A stretch of DNA of 48,392 bases from a virus, in the IMG/VR virus record IMGVR_UViG_3300050343_000235, positions 1-48,392 of that record; one strand, 5' to 3'. Below are positions 32,631 through 41,238 of the stretch, piece after piece. The position numbers were made by a program, and so were the translations under genes. A model generated the notes under the pieces. The model saw nothing but the letters and a program-made list of their open reading frames with translations, was not told where the DNA came from and made no database searches. How positions within the stretch are numbered: the stretch's first letter is position 1; every line of letters begins with the position of its first letter.

Positions 32631-34107
32631 ATGGATATAGATAAACTAAAGAAATTTGAAAAGCTCCCACCTGATGTCAAAAGACAATTAGCTCTGTATA
32701 TGGCTAAATGGAAAGATAAGAAAAAAGAAGCTGATATACAACAGGACTTTATGAAGTTCGTTAAACATGTTTGGCCTGATTTTATTGAAGGTAAACACCA
32801 CAAACAAGTTGCTAAAAAATTCAATGAGATTGCTTCTGGTAAAACTAAACGTGTAATTATTAATATGGCTCCTAGACATACTAAGTCTGAGTTTGCATCT
32901 TACTTATTACCTGCCTGGATGGTTGGTCGTAATCCTAAACTAAAAATTATTCAATCTACTAACACAACTGAATTATCTGTAAGGTTTGGTCGTAAGGCTA
33001 AACAACTTATGGATTCTCCTGAATACAAAGAAGTCTTTCAAACAAGACTCAAAGAAGATTCTCAAGCTGCTGGTAAATGGGAAACCTCAACAAGGTGGTG
33101 AATACTACGCTGCCGGTGTTGGATCTGCAATTACTGGTCGTGGTGCCGATCTCTTGATTATTGATGATCCACATACTGAACAAGATGCAATGAATGCTCA
33201 AGCGTTAGATAGAACTTATGAGTGGTATACATCTGGTCCACGTCAACGTCTTCAACCTGGTGGAACAATTGTAATTGTAATGACTAGATGGAATGAAAAA
33301 GATTTAGCAGGTCGTTTGATCTCTGCACAAAAAGAACCAAAGGCTGATCAATGGGAGGTGATTGAGTTTCCTGCGATCCTACCAAGTGGTAAACCCCTGT
33401 GGCCTGAATACTGGAACTTGTCTGACTTAGAATCAGTTAAGGCTTCTATTCCCGGTTCAAAATGGAATGCACAGTATATGCAGAATCCTACTTCAGAAGA
33501 AGGAGCATTAATAAAACGTGAATGGTGGCAACCTTGGGAGAAAGATGGTTTGCCTGCAATCGAACATGTCATTCAATCTTACGATACAGCTTTTATGAAA
33601 AAACAAACTGCCGACTATTCTGCTATTACCACCTGGGGCGTGTTTCATCCCAATGAGGATAGTGGTCCCTGTCTCATGCTTCTTGATGCAATAAAAGGTC
33701 GGTATGAGTTTCCAGAACTAAAACGTATCGCCATGGATCAATATGGTTATTGGAATCCAGAGACGGTTATAATCGAGAGTAAGGCATCAGGGTTACCGCT
33801 TACTTATGAATTAAGAAAGATGGGTATACCTGTTTTAAATTTCACACCATCAAAAGGTAATGACAAGCACACCAGAGTTAACTCTGTATCTCCATTGTTT
33901 GAGTCTGGTAGAATCTGGGCTCCAACTGAAATGGAGTTTGCACAAGATGTAATTGAAGAATGTGCTGCGTTTCCTTATGGAGATCATGATGACTTGGTGG
34001 ATTCTATGACACAAGCTGTAATGAGATTCAGACAAGGTGGATTAATTAATCACCCAGATGATTATGAAGATGAACCTTTACAACAGACACCAAAAGTGTA
34101 TTATTAG
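32631..34107 (+). CDS. terL: Terminase large subunit (frameshifted)
   Basis: About 492 residues. The ATPase part has a Walker A-like NMAPRHTKSEFAS, Walker B ADLLIIDDPHTE and coupling motif IVIVMTRWNEKDLAGR. The nuclease part has the RNase H-like acidic motifs VIQSYDTAF, VIIESKASG and YGDHDDLVDS. One indel near 33085 (GGAAACCTC) lies between the Walker motifs. It packages DNA into proheads with the small subunit encoded at 26939-27454 on the opposite strand. Start of the head operon. Confidence 0.92.
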
Positions 34108-34110
34108 GTT

Positions 34111-34593
34111 ATGGACGATTATAAGTACAAAATTGTTGAGATTGCTGAAGATATGGCAGGAGAAGACGGTTTAGATTATTCTGAGCTTTCAGATAAGCAA
34201 CAAATGGGTTATTATAAAAAGGCTTATGAATATTATTTGGATAGAGATCCAAATGCAATGGGAGGACAAATGATTAGAGAAAATTACGCAATGGGTTCAG
34301 AAGATATCCCTGAAATGGAAGAAACTTCTAGCGAAGAATACAAAGAATTATTAAGACAAATGGGTGCACCAACCGAGACTCAGGAATCAGGAATCATGGG
34401 TTTAAAAGAAGGCGCTCCTTCAATTAAGATGGCAGGCGGAGCAGATCCAATGTTGCTTAGAGAATATGAGCAGTATGTTTTTGAAATGCGAGAAATGGGT
34501 AGAGACCCAATGCCTCTTAAAGATTTTATTAGACAGATCATAGCTGAAGCTAGAATGGGTGTTAAAGCTGGTGGCATTACATCAGTAATGTAA
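34111..34593 (+). CDS. Conserved protein between terL and portal
   Basis: 160 residues, N-terminal MDDYKYKIVEIAEDMAGEDG, EEYKELLRQMGAPTE, then MAGGADPMLLREYEQYVFEM and a C-terminal AEARMGVKAGG. DPMLLREYEQYVFEMxExGxxP is a conserved block in marine podovirus-like phages at this position. Acidic with no catalytic motif. Possibly a head-assembly accessory; the function is unknown. Confidence 0.68.
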   Translation: MDDYKYKIVEIAEDMAGEDGLDYSELSDKQQMGYYKKAYEYYLDRDPNAMGGQMIRENYAMGSEDIPEMEETSSEEYKELLRQMGAPTETQESGIMGLKEGAPSIKMAGGADPMLLREYEQYVFEMREMGRDPMPLKDFIRQIIAEARMGVKAGGITSVM

Positions 34594-34603
34594 AGGTCTT
34601 ATA

Positions 34604-36007
34604 ATGGACCAAATCCCAAAACCAAAACCCTTCACAGAAGAGCAGTTTAAACTAAACACAGACAGACGTATCAAAGGTGCGTTAGGTGGTTTCGATCGTG
34701 GTGAGATGGTTGACTTGATCCAAAAAGATTTAAGAAAGATCGAAGAGTCAGGCACCATGGATTACAATGATGCACTTAAATTTATTAAAGAAAGAACACA
34801 AGAGTTAAAACAATTTTTAGAAAATAATCCAGGAGAAGAGATGCCAACTCTACCAGGTTTTGAAGAAGAGGAGAGAGTTAACTTCTTAGATGGTGGTGAC
34901 ACTGAATACAATTCAATGGTTACAAAGAAGTACATTGAACTTGGTGGTCAAGAAGGTACAGGCATGGATATAGATAAATTTGCAGAAGAGTATTTTCCAA
35001 AGATGGCTGATGGTGGACGTATTAATTTTGATGAAGGATCTCCAGGTAAAACAGATTTTAATAGAAACCCCGCAGGTGCAAATCAATTTACTGGTAAGAT
35101 GAAATCAATAGAACAAATAAGACAGATTCAAAAAGATAATCCCACTTTCCGTCCCAAAGATTTTAGAGGTGAAGGAACATTAAATAAACCTGAACTTGGA
35201 AAAGAAAATTACAAAGGAAAATTATTAACACGAGATGATATTAAAAGAGGAAAAGCAGCAGGAATAGTATTTCCTACAGGTAAAATAAAATTTAAAGATA
35301 CAAGAGGAGATCAAAATTTAAAAGCATCTCAGTTCTATAAATCAGCTCAAGGTTCTTCTATATCAATGGATAAGATAAATAACTTTGCACACTATGCACC
35401 TAAATTAAAAACTTTTTTAACTTCAACAGCAGATACAGGTCCATTAAAAGCGTCAGTTAATAGATCCGCTGAAGGTTATGATAAAGCAGCTTTAAAGATT
35501 GCTCAAAAGCAAGAAACTTTATTAAAAGAAAAACCAAAAAACTATAAAGACTTATTAATAAAAGAAAATTACAAAGCTGCAAATTTATCTAAAAAAGCAA
35601 ACAAAGAATTACCAAAAGGACTAAAAGGGACTCTTGGATATTTTGTAGTAAATCCTACTACAGGTAATTTTACTTTAAAAGGAGTAGATAGAGCAAAAAC
35701 ATTCGCTGGTATTTCTGGAGAAAGACGAGAGTTTAAAAACATGAATCCATCTGAAAGAGTTGCGTTTGGACCAACTCAATCTAAGGTTCAAAGTTTAATT
35801 GATTTAGTTAAATCAAAAGTAAAAGATTCTAATCCAATGAGAGCGTCTAACGCACCTATCCCACAAAAAACAAAAATAAATAACCTATTTAAAAATTTTA
35901 AAATTAGAATACCTGGAGGATCTGCAGGACAGATGAAAGATCCACTTGGTGGACCAGATTTAATTGATGTTAAAAAACTAGATAAGAACCCATATAATGA
36001 CATCTAA
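34604..36007 (+). CDS. Conserved large head-module protein
   Basis: 467 residues, intact. The N-terminal segment MDQIPKPKPFTEEQFKLNTD, GALGGFDRGEMVDLIQKDL and ADGGRINFDEGSPGK is shared by marine phages at this locus (DGGRI motifs). The C-terminal 300 residues are strongly basic (KPELGKENYKGKLL, TRDDIKRGKAAGIVFP, GTLGYFVVNPTTG), suggesting DNA contact or a separate module. No enzyme motif recognised. Its position before the portal suggests a virion or packaging accessory role. Confidence 0.6.
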   Translation: MDQIPKPKPFTEEQFKLNTDRRIKGALGGFDRGEMVDLIQKDLRKIEESGTMDYNDALKFIKERTQELKQFLENNPGEEMPTLPGFEEEERVNFLDGGDTEYNSMVTKKYIELGGQEGTGMDIDKFAEEYFPKMADGGRINFDEGSPGKTDFNRNPAGANQFTGKMKSIEQIRQIQKDNPTFRPKDFRGEGTLNKPELGKENYKGKLLTRDDIKRGKAAGIVFPTGKIKFKDTRGDQNLKASQFYKSAQGSSISMDKINNFAHYAPKLKTFLTSTADTGPLKASVNRSAEGYDKAALKIAQKQETLLKEKPKNYKDLLIKENYKAANLSKKANKELPKGLKGTLGYFVVNPTTGNFTLKGVDRAKTFAGISGERREFKNMNPSERVAFGPTQSKVQSLIDLVKSKVKDSNPMRASNAPIPQKTKINNLFKNFKIRIPGGSAGQMKDPLGGPDLIDVKKLDKNPYNDI

Positions 36008-36152
36008 GAGATTGACCAAGACAGTTCCACCTAAATCAGGACCCACGAGTCAGGGGTTGAATATTAATTATAATACTGTTAGAACAGTAAAACATACGGA
36101 GAAAATAAATGGCAGACAATACAATAGACAAAGCTCTACCAAACGAGCCTAG
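35997..36152 (+). CDS. Small basic conserved protein overlapping portal start
   Basis: 51 residues from ATG 35997, overlapping the upstream stop: MTSKRLTKTVPPKSGPTSQG, LNINYNTVRTVKHTEK. The KRLTxTVPPKxGPxSQG pattern is a known small protein just before marine phage portal genes. Codons after about 36100 overlap the portal start, and the true stop is probably earlier, hidden by an indel in the AAAATAAA run. Confidence 0.6.
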   Translation: MTSKRLTKTVPPKSGPTSQGLNINYNTVRTVKHTEKINGRQYNRQSSTKRA

Positions 36153-38607
36153 AAAAGAAATTACGCTTCCTGGAGAAGAAGAGATTCAAGAAACTTTAGT
36201 AGAAGAAGTTGAAGCTGAATTAGAAAAACCAGGAGAAGTAGAACAAGTTCAAAATGAAGATGGTTCGGTTGATATTAACTTTGATCCAAAAGCTGCCTCT
36301 CAAGAAGGTGGTGATGACCACTATGCAAACTTAGCAGAATTTTTACCTGATGATACTTTAGGATCATTAGGCTCAGACTTAAATCAAAAATACACAGACT
36401 ACTCTGTATCAAGAAAAGATTGGGAAAAAACTTATACACAAGGTCTAGACCTTTTAGGATTTAAATACGATCAAAGAACAGAACCGTTTCAAGGAGCTTC
36501 AGGTGCAACTCACCCAGTTCTTGCAGAAGCAGTTACACAGTTTCAAGCTTTAGCTTATAAAGAATTATTACCATCAGATGGACCTGTAAGATCACAGATA
36601 CTTGGATTACAAACTCCAGATAAAGTTCAACAAGCTGATCGTGTAAAAGATTTTATGAATTATCAAATTATGGATCAGATGAAAGAGTATGAACCAGAAT
36701 TTGATTCTATGTTATTCCATCTACCATTAGCAGGATCTACTTTCAAAAAAGTTTACTTTGATGAAGTAGAAGGTAGAGCAGTTTCTAAATTTGTTCCTGC
36801 GGATGATTTGGTTGTTCCGTACACGGCTACCTCATTGGACGATGCGGAGGCAATCATTCATAAAGTAAAAATTTCTGAAAACGAATTAAGAAAACAACAA
36901 GTCGCAGGTTTCTATAGAGATATAGATTTAGCTGCGCCACAAGATAAAGAATCAGAAGTTGACAGAAAAGAGAGAGAACTTGAAGGAGTATCAAAATCTA
37001 AAAATGATGATTTATATACTTTGTTAGAGTGTCATGTGAATTTAGATCTTGAAGGTTTTGAAGATACAGATCCACAGACTGGTGAGCCATCAGGAATTAA
37101 GGTCCCTTACATTGTAACACTAGAAGAAGGATCAAGAGAAATTTTATCTATCAGAAGAAACTATGAAATAGGAGATGCAAAGAAAAACAAAATTCAATAT
37201 TTTGTTCACTTTAAATTTTTACCTGGACTAGGTTTTTATGGGTTCGGTCTAATCCACATGATTGGTGGACTGTCAAGAACAGCGACCGCAGCTTTAAGAC
37301 AGCTCTTGGATGCGGGAACGTTATCTAATCTGCCAGCTGGTTTTAAAATGAGAGGAATAAGAATTAGAGATGACGCACAGTCAATCCAACCCGGTGAATT
37401 TAGAGATGTAGATGCACCTGGTGGAAACTTAAAAGATTCATTTATGATGTTACCATTTAAAGAACCATCACAAACATTATTACAATTAATGGGTGTTGTA
37501 GTTGGTGCAGGTCAAAGGTTTGCATCGATTGCAGATTTACAAGTTGGTGATGGTAATCAACAAGCAGCAGTTGGAACTACAGTTGCATTATTGGAACGTG
37601 GTTCAAGAACTATGTCTGCTATACACAAAAGAATTTACTCAGCTCTTAAAAATGAATTCAGATTAATGGCTAGAGTATTCAAGTTATATCTACCCCAAGA
37701 GTATCCGTATGATGTAGTTGGGGGCCAAAAGATGATTAAACAATCTGACTTTGATGATAGGGTGGATATATTGCCAGTTGCCGACCCCAACATTTTTTCA
37801 CAGACTCAGCGTATTTCCCTCGCTCAGACGGAATTGCAGCTGGCAACTTCTAATCCACAAATGCACAACATGTACCAAGCGTACAGAAATATGTATGAAG
37901 CTTTAGGTGTAAAAAATATTGATTCTATTTTAGTTAGACCAATGCAACCCACACCAAAAGATCCTGCGTTAGAACACATCGATGCACTAGGTGGTAAACA
38001 GTTTCAAGCTTTTCCAGGTCAAGATCACAGAGCACACATTACATCTCACCTAAATTTCATGGCAACAAACATTGCTAGAAACAATCCAATGGTTATGGCT
38101 TCATTAGAAAAAAATATTTTTGAACATATTAGTCTAATGTCTCAAGAACAGATTGAATTAGAGTTCAGAGATGAATTAGTTCAACTTCAACAGATGCAAC
38201 AGATGGCTCAACAGAATCCACAGATAGGTCAACAAGCTATGATGATGCAACAAAAGATTGAAGCAAGAAAAGCTCAACTAATTGCTGAGATGATGGAAGA
38301 ATTTATGAATGAAGAGAAGAAAATTACTTCACAATTCGACAATGATCCTATCGCTAAACTAAGATCAAGAGAATTAGACCTTAGAGCAATGGAAAATGAT
38401 AGAAAAGCTAAGGATGCTGATGAAAGATTTAATCTTGATAAGATGAGAACAATGATGAATCAACAAAATCAAGAAAATAAACTTCAACAGAACGAAGAAT
38501 TAGCTAATTTAAGAGCTGATACATCCATTGAGAAGACTGTTTTAAGTAAAACGCTTCCAAATGCTAAAGACATGATGCCAAATGTTGAGATTTTCAGGAA
38601 AGGCTAG
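36109..38607 (+). CDS. Portal protein, P22 gp1-like
   Basis: 832 residues, intact. Acidic N-terminus, then DDHYANLAEFLPDDTLGSLG, SVSRKDWEKTYTQGLDLLGF, GASGATHPVLAEAVTQFQAL, SMLFHLPLAGSTFKKVYFD, PADDLVVPYTATSLDDAE, and the central wing/stem region FLPGLGFYGFGLIHMIGG and RQLLDAGTLSNLPAGF. The long Q/M-rich helical C-terminus (QQMQQMAQQNPQIGQQAMM) matches the barrel of P22-type portals. It forms the dodecameric DNA channel and binds the terminase and adaptors. Ribosome binding site GGAG. Confidence 0.88.
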   Translation: MADNTIDKALPNEPRKEITLPGEEEIQETLVEEVEAELEKPGEVEQVQNEDGSVDINFDPKAASQEGGDDHYANLAEFLPDDTLGSLGSDLNQKYTDYSVSRKDWEKTYTQGLDLLGFKYDQRTEPFQGASGATHPVLAEAVTQFQALAYKELLPSDGPVRSQILGLQTPDKVQQADRVKDFMNYQIMDQMKEYEPEFDSMLFHLPLAGSTFKKVYFDEVEGRAVSKFVPADDLVVPYTATSLDDAEAIIHKVKISENELRKQQVAGFYRDIDLAAPQDKESEVDRKERELEGVSKSKNDDLYTLLECHVNLDLEGFEDTDPQTGEPSGIKVPYIVTLEEGSREILSIRRNYEIGDAKKNKIQYFVHFKFLPGLGFYGFGLIHMIGGLSRTATAALRQLLDAGTLSNLPAGFKMRGIRIRDDAQSIQPGEFRDVDAPGGNLKDSFMMLPFKEPSQTLLQLMGVVVGAGQRFASIADLQVGDGNQQAAVGTTVALLERGSRTMSAIHKRIYSALKNEFRLMARVFKLYLPQEYPYDVVGGQKMIKQSDFDDRVDILPVADPNIFSQTQRISLAQTELQLATSNPQMHNMYQAYRNMYEALGVKNIDSILVRPMQPTPKDPALEHIDALGGKQFQAFPGQDHRAHITSHLNFMATNIARNNPMVMASLEKNIFEHISLMSQEQIELEFRDELVQLQQMQQMAQQNPQIGQQAMMMQQKIEARKAQLIAEMMEEFMNEEKKITSQFDNDPIAKLRSRELDLRAMENDRKAKDADERFNLDKMRTMMNQQNQENKLQQNEELANLRADTSIEKTVLSKTLPNAKDMMPNVEIFRKG

Positions 38608-38655
38608 TGACAAAAACTAAAAAAACAGTTAAAATAAATTAATTAAGGAGAAAAT

Positions 38656-38838
38656 ATGGAAAAACTAGATAAAATTGTTGAGATCCCGTCAGAAGACAAG
38701 ATGAAACTTGAAATTGACCCGAGATCAAAGACAACTTCTAATGGTTCTAACAACTACATCGCTGTTGGCGAAGAAGTTGAAGTAAGAGGAACTAAAAGAA
38801 TGCTAAAAGAGAAATCTAAAAAAGCTAAGTGGATCTAA
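38656..38838 (+). CDS. Small conserved hypothetical protein
   Basis: 60 residues, MEKLDKIVEIPSEDKMKLEI, NNYIAVGEEVEVRGTKRMLK, then Lys-rich. YIAVGEEVEVRGTKRML is a conserved block in phage small proteins after the portal. Possibly a decoration or head-completion factor; no evidence beyond position. Ribosome binding site AAGGAG. Confidence 0.6.
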   Translation: MEKLDKIVEIPSEDKMKLEIDPRSKTTSNGSNNYIAVGEEVEVRGTKRMLKEKSKKAKWI

Positions 38839-38839
38839 C

Positions 38840-39229
38840 ATGTGGTTATCGGCAATAAAATTAGCCGTTTCTGCTGGAAGTAAAATTTATGCTAATAAGC
38901 AGAAGACGAAAATAGCTATGTCAGACGCACAGCTTATGCATGCATCTCGTATGGCCGAAGGTAAGGAAGCTTACCAAGGAAAACTTTTAGAAGCCAGACA
39001 ATCGGACTGGAAGGACGAGGCCGTTTTGATAATTCTCTCGGCGCCAATAGCAATTTTGGCCTGGGCAGTCGTATCGGATGATCCGGGAGCTATGGACAAA
39101 GTAAATATTTTCTTTGAGCATTTTGCAGCACTCCCTTCATGGTTCACAAATTTATGGATCCTTGTCGTGGCGAGCATTTATGGTATAAAGGGAACACAAA
39201 TATTTAGGAATAACGGAGGAAAAAAATAA
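38840..39229 (+). CDS. Holin-like protein, GTA 3-TM type
   Basis: 129 residues. N-terminal amphipathic helix, then SDWKDEAVLIILSAPIAILA, WAVVSDDPGAMDKVNIFFEH and LPSWFTNLWILVVASIYGIK. The W..EAVLI..SAPI...W and P.W......V.ASIYGxK pattern is that of the GTA-type three-TM holin family. Forms membrane lesions for lysis. Intact; TAATG overlap with the next gene. Confidence 0.78.
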   Translation: MWLSAIKLAVSAGSKIYANKQKTKIAMSDAQLMHASRMAEGKEAYQGKLLEARQSDWKDEAVLIILSAPIAILAWAVVSDDPGAMDKVNIFFEHFAALPSWFTNLWILVVASIYGIKGTQIFRNNGGKK

Positions 39230-39372
39230 TGAGAAACTATTACAATAAAGGTGGCCCAACTTTAACTAAGGCACAAAAAACTTTACCAAAAGAATTACAG
39301 AAAAAAATTATAATGGCTAAAGGTAAAAAGAAAAAGAAAACACCTAGAGAAAAAGCAATGGGAATGGCATAA
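39229..39372 (+). CDS. Small Lys-rich protein
   Basis: 47 residues, MRNYYNKGGPTLTKAQKTLP, KELQKKIIMAKGKKKKK, ending KAMGMA. Recognisable as a tiny basic protein in marine phage head modules. TAATG overlaps at both ends. Nucleic-acid contact or a peptide of the capsid interior is possible, unproven. Confidence 0.62.
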   Translation: MRNYYNKGGPTLTKAQKTLPKELQKKIIMAKGKKKKKTPREKAMGMA

Positions 39373-39894
39373 TGGCTAAACTCTGTCCAAAAGGAAAAGC
39401 AGCAGCGAAGCGTAAATTCAAAGTTTACCCTTCGGCGTACGCGAACATGTATGCTTCAGGTGTTTGTTCAGGGAAAATAAAACCAGGCGGAAGAAAAAAA
39501 GCTAAAGATGGTGGAATTCAAAAAGCTGGTTTAGCAAGAAGAAAAAGATGTCTTCTAAGAAAATGGGTTTCAGAGAAATGGGTAGATATTGGAGCTCCAA
39601 AGAAGGATGGAAAATATCAACCTTGTGGAAGAAGCAAAGGAAGCAAAAGGAAGTATCCGAAATGCGTCCCACTTGCAAAAGCCACACGGATGACAAAAGG
39701 CGCAAAAGGCCTCTGCTGTCAAACGAAAGAGAGCTGCAGGTAATCCTGGAGGCAAACCAACTAACGTTGCAACATTTACAAAAAGAACTAAAAAATCTAT
39801 GGGTGGATATACAGGACCAGCAATCAATTCTGATTACGCTGGAGTAAAATTAAATAATTCATCTTACACAAAATATTATAAAGGTATGATCTAA
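39372..39894 (+). CDS. DUF5872-like Cys/Lys-rich protein (frameshifted)
   Basis: About 174 residues: MAKLCPKGKAAAKRKFKVYP, SAYANMYASGVCSGKIKP, KWVDIGAPKKDGKYQPCGR, KRKYPKCVPLAKATRMTKG; after an indel near 39705 it continues ASAVKRKRAAGNPGGKPTN, SMGGYTGPAINSDYAG to YYKGMI. The N-terminal part matches the DUF5872 pattern (AKRKFKVYPSAYANxYASxVC), common in phages and algae-like viruses, function unknown. Highly basic; may bind packaged DNA. Confidence 0.72.
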
Positions 39895-40049
39895 TGAATT
39901 TAGAAAAAGATTTACAAAGATTGAAAAAAGAAAAAGCATTAAAAGAATCTGCTATTGCACAACTTAGAAAAAGAAGTAAAGACTCTGTTGCAAGACCAAG
40001 AGCAGAAAAAAATATTTTATCAACTAACCCGGAGATGCAAAAAATATAA
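39894..40049 (+). CDS. Small helical hypothetical protein
   Basis: 51 residues, MNLEKDLQRLKKEKALKESA, IAQLRKRSKDSVARPRAEKN, ending STNPEMQKI. Single charged helix. TAATG overlaps at both ends support translation. Not recognised. Confidence 0.58.
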   Translation: MNLEKDLQRLKKEKALKESAIAQLRKRSKDSVARPRAEKNILSTNPEMQKI

Positions 40050-40171
40050 TGGTAAAAGGATTAAAAAAAGTAGTTAAAGGTTTAGAAAAAGCATCAAAGA
40101 CACATGCTAAACAAGCTAAGATAGTTAAAAAACATATTAAGAAAATGAAACCACATGCGAAGAAGCGATAA
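40049..40171 (+). CDS. Very basic short peptide
   Basis: 40 residues, MVKGLKKVVKGLEKASKTHA, KQAKIVKKHIKKMKPHAKKR. Nearly half Lys/His/Arg, one amphipathic helix. Coupled by TAATG to its upstream gene and overlapping the next gene by 17 bases. May neutralise DNA or be membrane-active; neither is shown. Confidence 0.55.
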   Translation: MVKGLKKVVKGLEKASKTHAKQAKIVKKHIKKMKPHAKKR

Positions 40172-40436
40172 ACAACCACCTAAAACTAAAAAATATTTTA
40201 GAAAAACTGAATCTGGTGCAGGTATGACTAAAGCAGGTGTTGCTAGATACCGAAGAGATAATCCTGGTTCAAAATTAAAAACAGCCGTGACTGGAAAAGT
40301 GAAGCCAGGATCAAAAGCTGCAAACCGTAGAAAGTCATACTGTGCAAGAAGTGCAGGACAGATGAAGAAATTTCCTAAGGCTGCAAAAGATCCTAATTCT
40401 AGACTACGTCAGGCTAGAAGACGTTGGAAGTGCTAG
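40155..40436 (+). CDS. DUF6321-type basic phage protein
   Basis: 93 residues: KTESGAGMTKAGVARYRRD, NPGSKLKTAVTGKVKPGSKA, ANRRKSYCARSAGQMKKFPK, AAKDPNSRLRQARRRWKC. This is the strongly conserved DUF6321 pattern common in marine phages. Strongly basic with CARSxGQM; role unknown, likely virion- or DNA-associated. Intact. Confidence 0.82.
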   Translation: MRRSDKQPPKTKKYFRKTESGAGMTKAGVARYRRDNPGSKLKTAVTGKVKPGSKAANRRKSYCARSAGQMKKFPKAAKDPNSRLRQARRRWKC

Positions 40437-40597
40437 ACAGATTTATATATAATTTTTTTGGAGTATTAGATAATACTATTGCTAAAATAGAAACGTATGC
40501 TATTAAATGCACTGAATGGTGTTGGCATTCAAGAGTAAATTTATTAAAGAAAAGGAGAAAGAAACATGATGGACGACGAACTAATATACATAAGTAA
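40430..40597 (+). CDS. Small protein from a GTG start
   Basis: GTG at 40430 overlaps the DUF6321 stop. 55 residues: VLDRFIYNFFGVLDNTIAKI, ETYAIKCTEWCWHSRVNLLK, KRRKKHDG. An amphipathic helix with aromatic and Cys residues followed by a basic end resembles small membrane-peripheral proteins at this locus in marine phages. It overlaps the next gene by 32 bases. Confidence 0.45.
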   Translation: MLDRFIYNFFGVLDNTIAKIETYAIKCTEWCWHSRVNLLKKRRKKHDGRRTNIHK

Positions 40598-40814
40598 AAT
40601 ACAAAAGTATTTGAAAGAAGAGTATCAACAAATCGGCGATGCAATGATTGCTGGAGGTGTTGACAATATGGAAAAATACAAGTATATGATGGGACAGGCA
40701 CATGCCTATTTAAAAATATCACAGGAAATCTCTAACCTGCTAAAACCAAAGGAGCCAAAAAATGATACTAAAAGACCAGACAACGTCGTCGACTTCGGAT
40801 TCGACAAAGACTAA
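40566..40814 (+). CDS. Conserved small helical protein
   Basis: 82 residues, MMDDELIYISKIQKYLKEEY, QQIGDAMIAGGVDNMEKYKY, MMGQAHAYLKISQEISNLL. GGVDNMEKYKYMxGQAHAYLxISQEISNLL is strongly conserved in marine phages at this site, upstream of the co-chaperonin. Function unknown. Ribosome binding site AAGGAG; the 3' end overlaps the next gene by 53 bases. Confidence 0.75.
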   Translation: MMDDELIYISKIQKYLKEEYQQIGDAMIAGGVDNMEKYKYMMGQAHAYLKISQEISNLLKPKEPKNDTKRPDNVVDFGFDKD

Positions 40815-41223
40815 ACCAGCGCTACTAGATAAGTATAAAGATGATCATCAAAAAGAGGTTGATGGTTACGAGCGTTTAAAATCAAAAGAAACAAACAAAT
40901 TACCAAATCCAACTGGATGGAGAATGTTAGTTCTGCCATTTAAGATGCCAGAAAAAACTAAAGGTGGATTATTCCTGGGGCAGGATACATTGGAGAGACA
41001 ACAAGTTGGTTCAACTTGTGGACTTGTATTAGCTATGGGACCACATTGTTATGACAAAGATAAATTTCCAGAAGGACCTTGGTGTAAAAAAGGTGACTGG
41101 ATAATTTTCGCAAGATATGCTGGATCAAGAATTCAGATCGATGGCGGGGAAGTTAGATTGCTAAACGACGATGAAGTTTTAGCAACCATCGAAAACCCTG
41201 AAGATATACTTCATCAATATTAA
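40762..41223 (+). CDS. GroES-like co-chaperonin
   Basis: 153 residues. Core NPTGWRMLVLPFKMPEKTKG, GLFLGQDTLERQQVGSTCGL, VLAMGPHCYDKDKFPEGPW, CKKGDWIIFARYAGSRI and the C-terminal VLATIENPEDI follow the Cpn10 fold: N-terminal LVLP, mobile loop (KTKGGLFLGQDT), dome, and KxGDxVxxxxYxG. Phage GroES homologues (T4 gp31 role) pair with host GroEL to fold capsid protein; location before the scaffold and capsid genes agrees. Confidence 0.85.
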   Translation: MILKDQTTSSTSDSTKTKPALLDKYKDDHQKEVDGYERLKSKETNKLPNPTGWRMLVLPFKMPEKTKGGLFLGQDTLERQQVGSTCGLVLAMGPHCYDKDKFPEGPWCKKGDWIIFARYAGSRIQIDGGEVRLLNDDEVLATIENPEDILHQY

Positions 41224-41238
41224 TCATAGGAGAAAACT

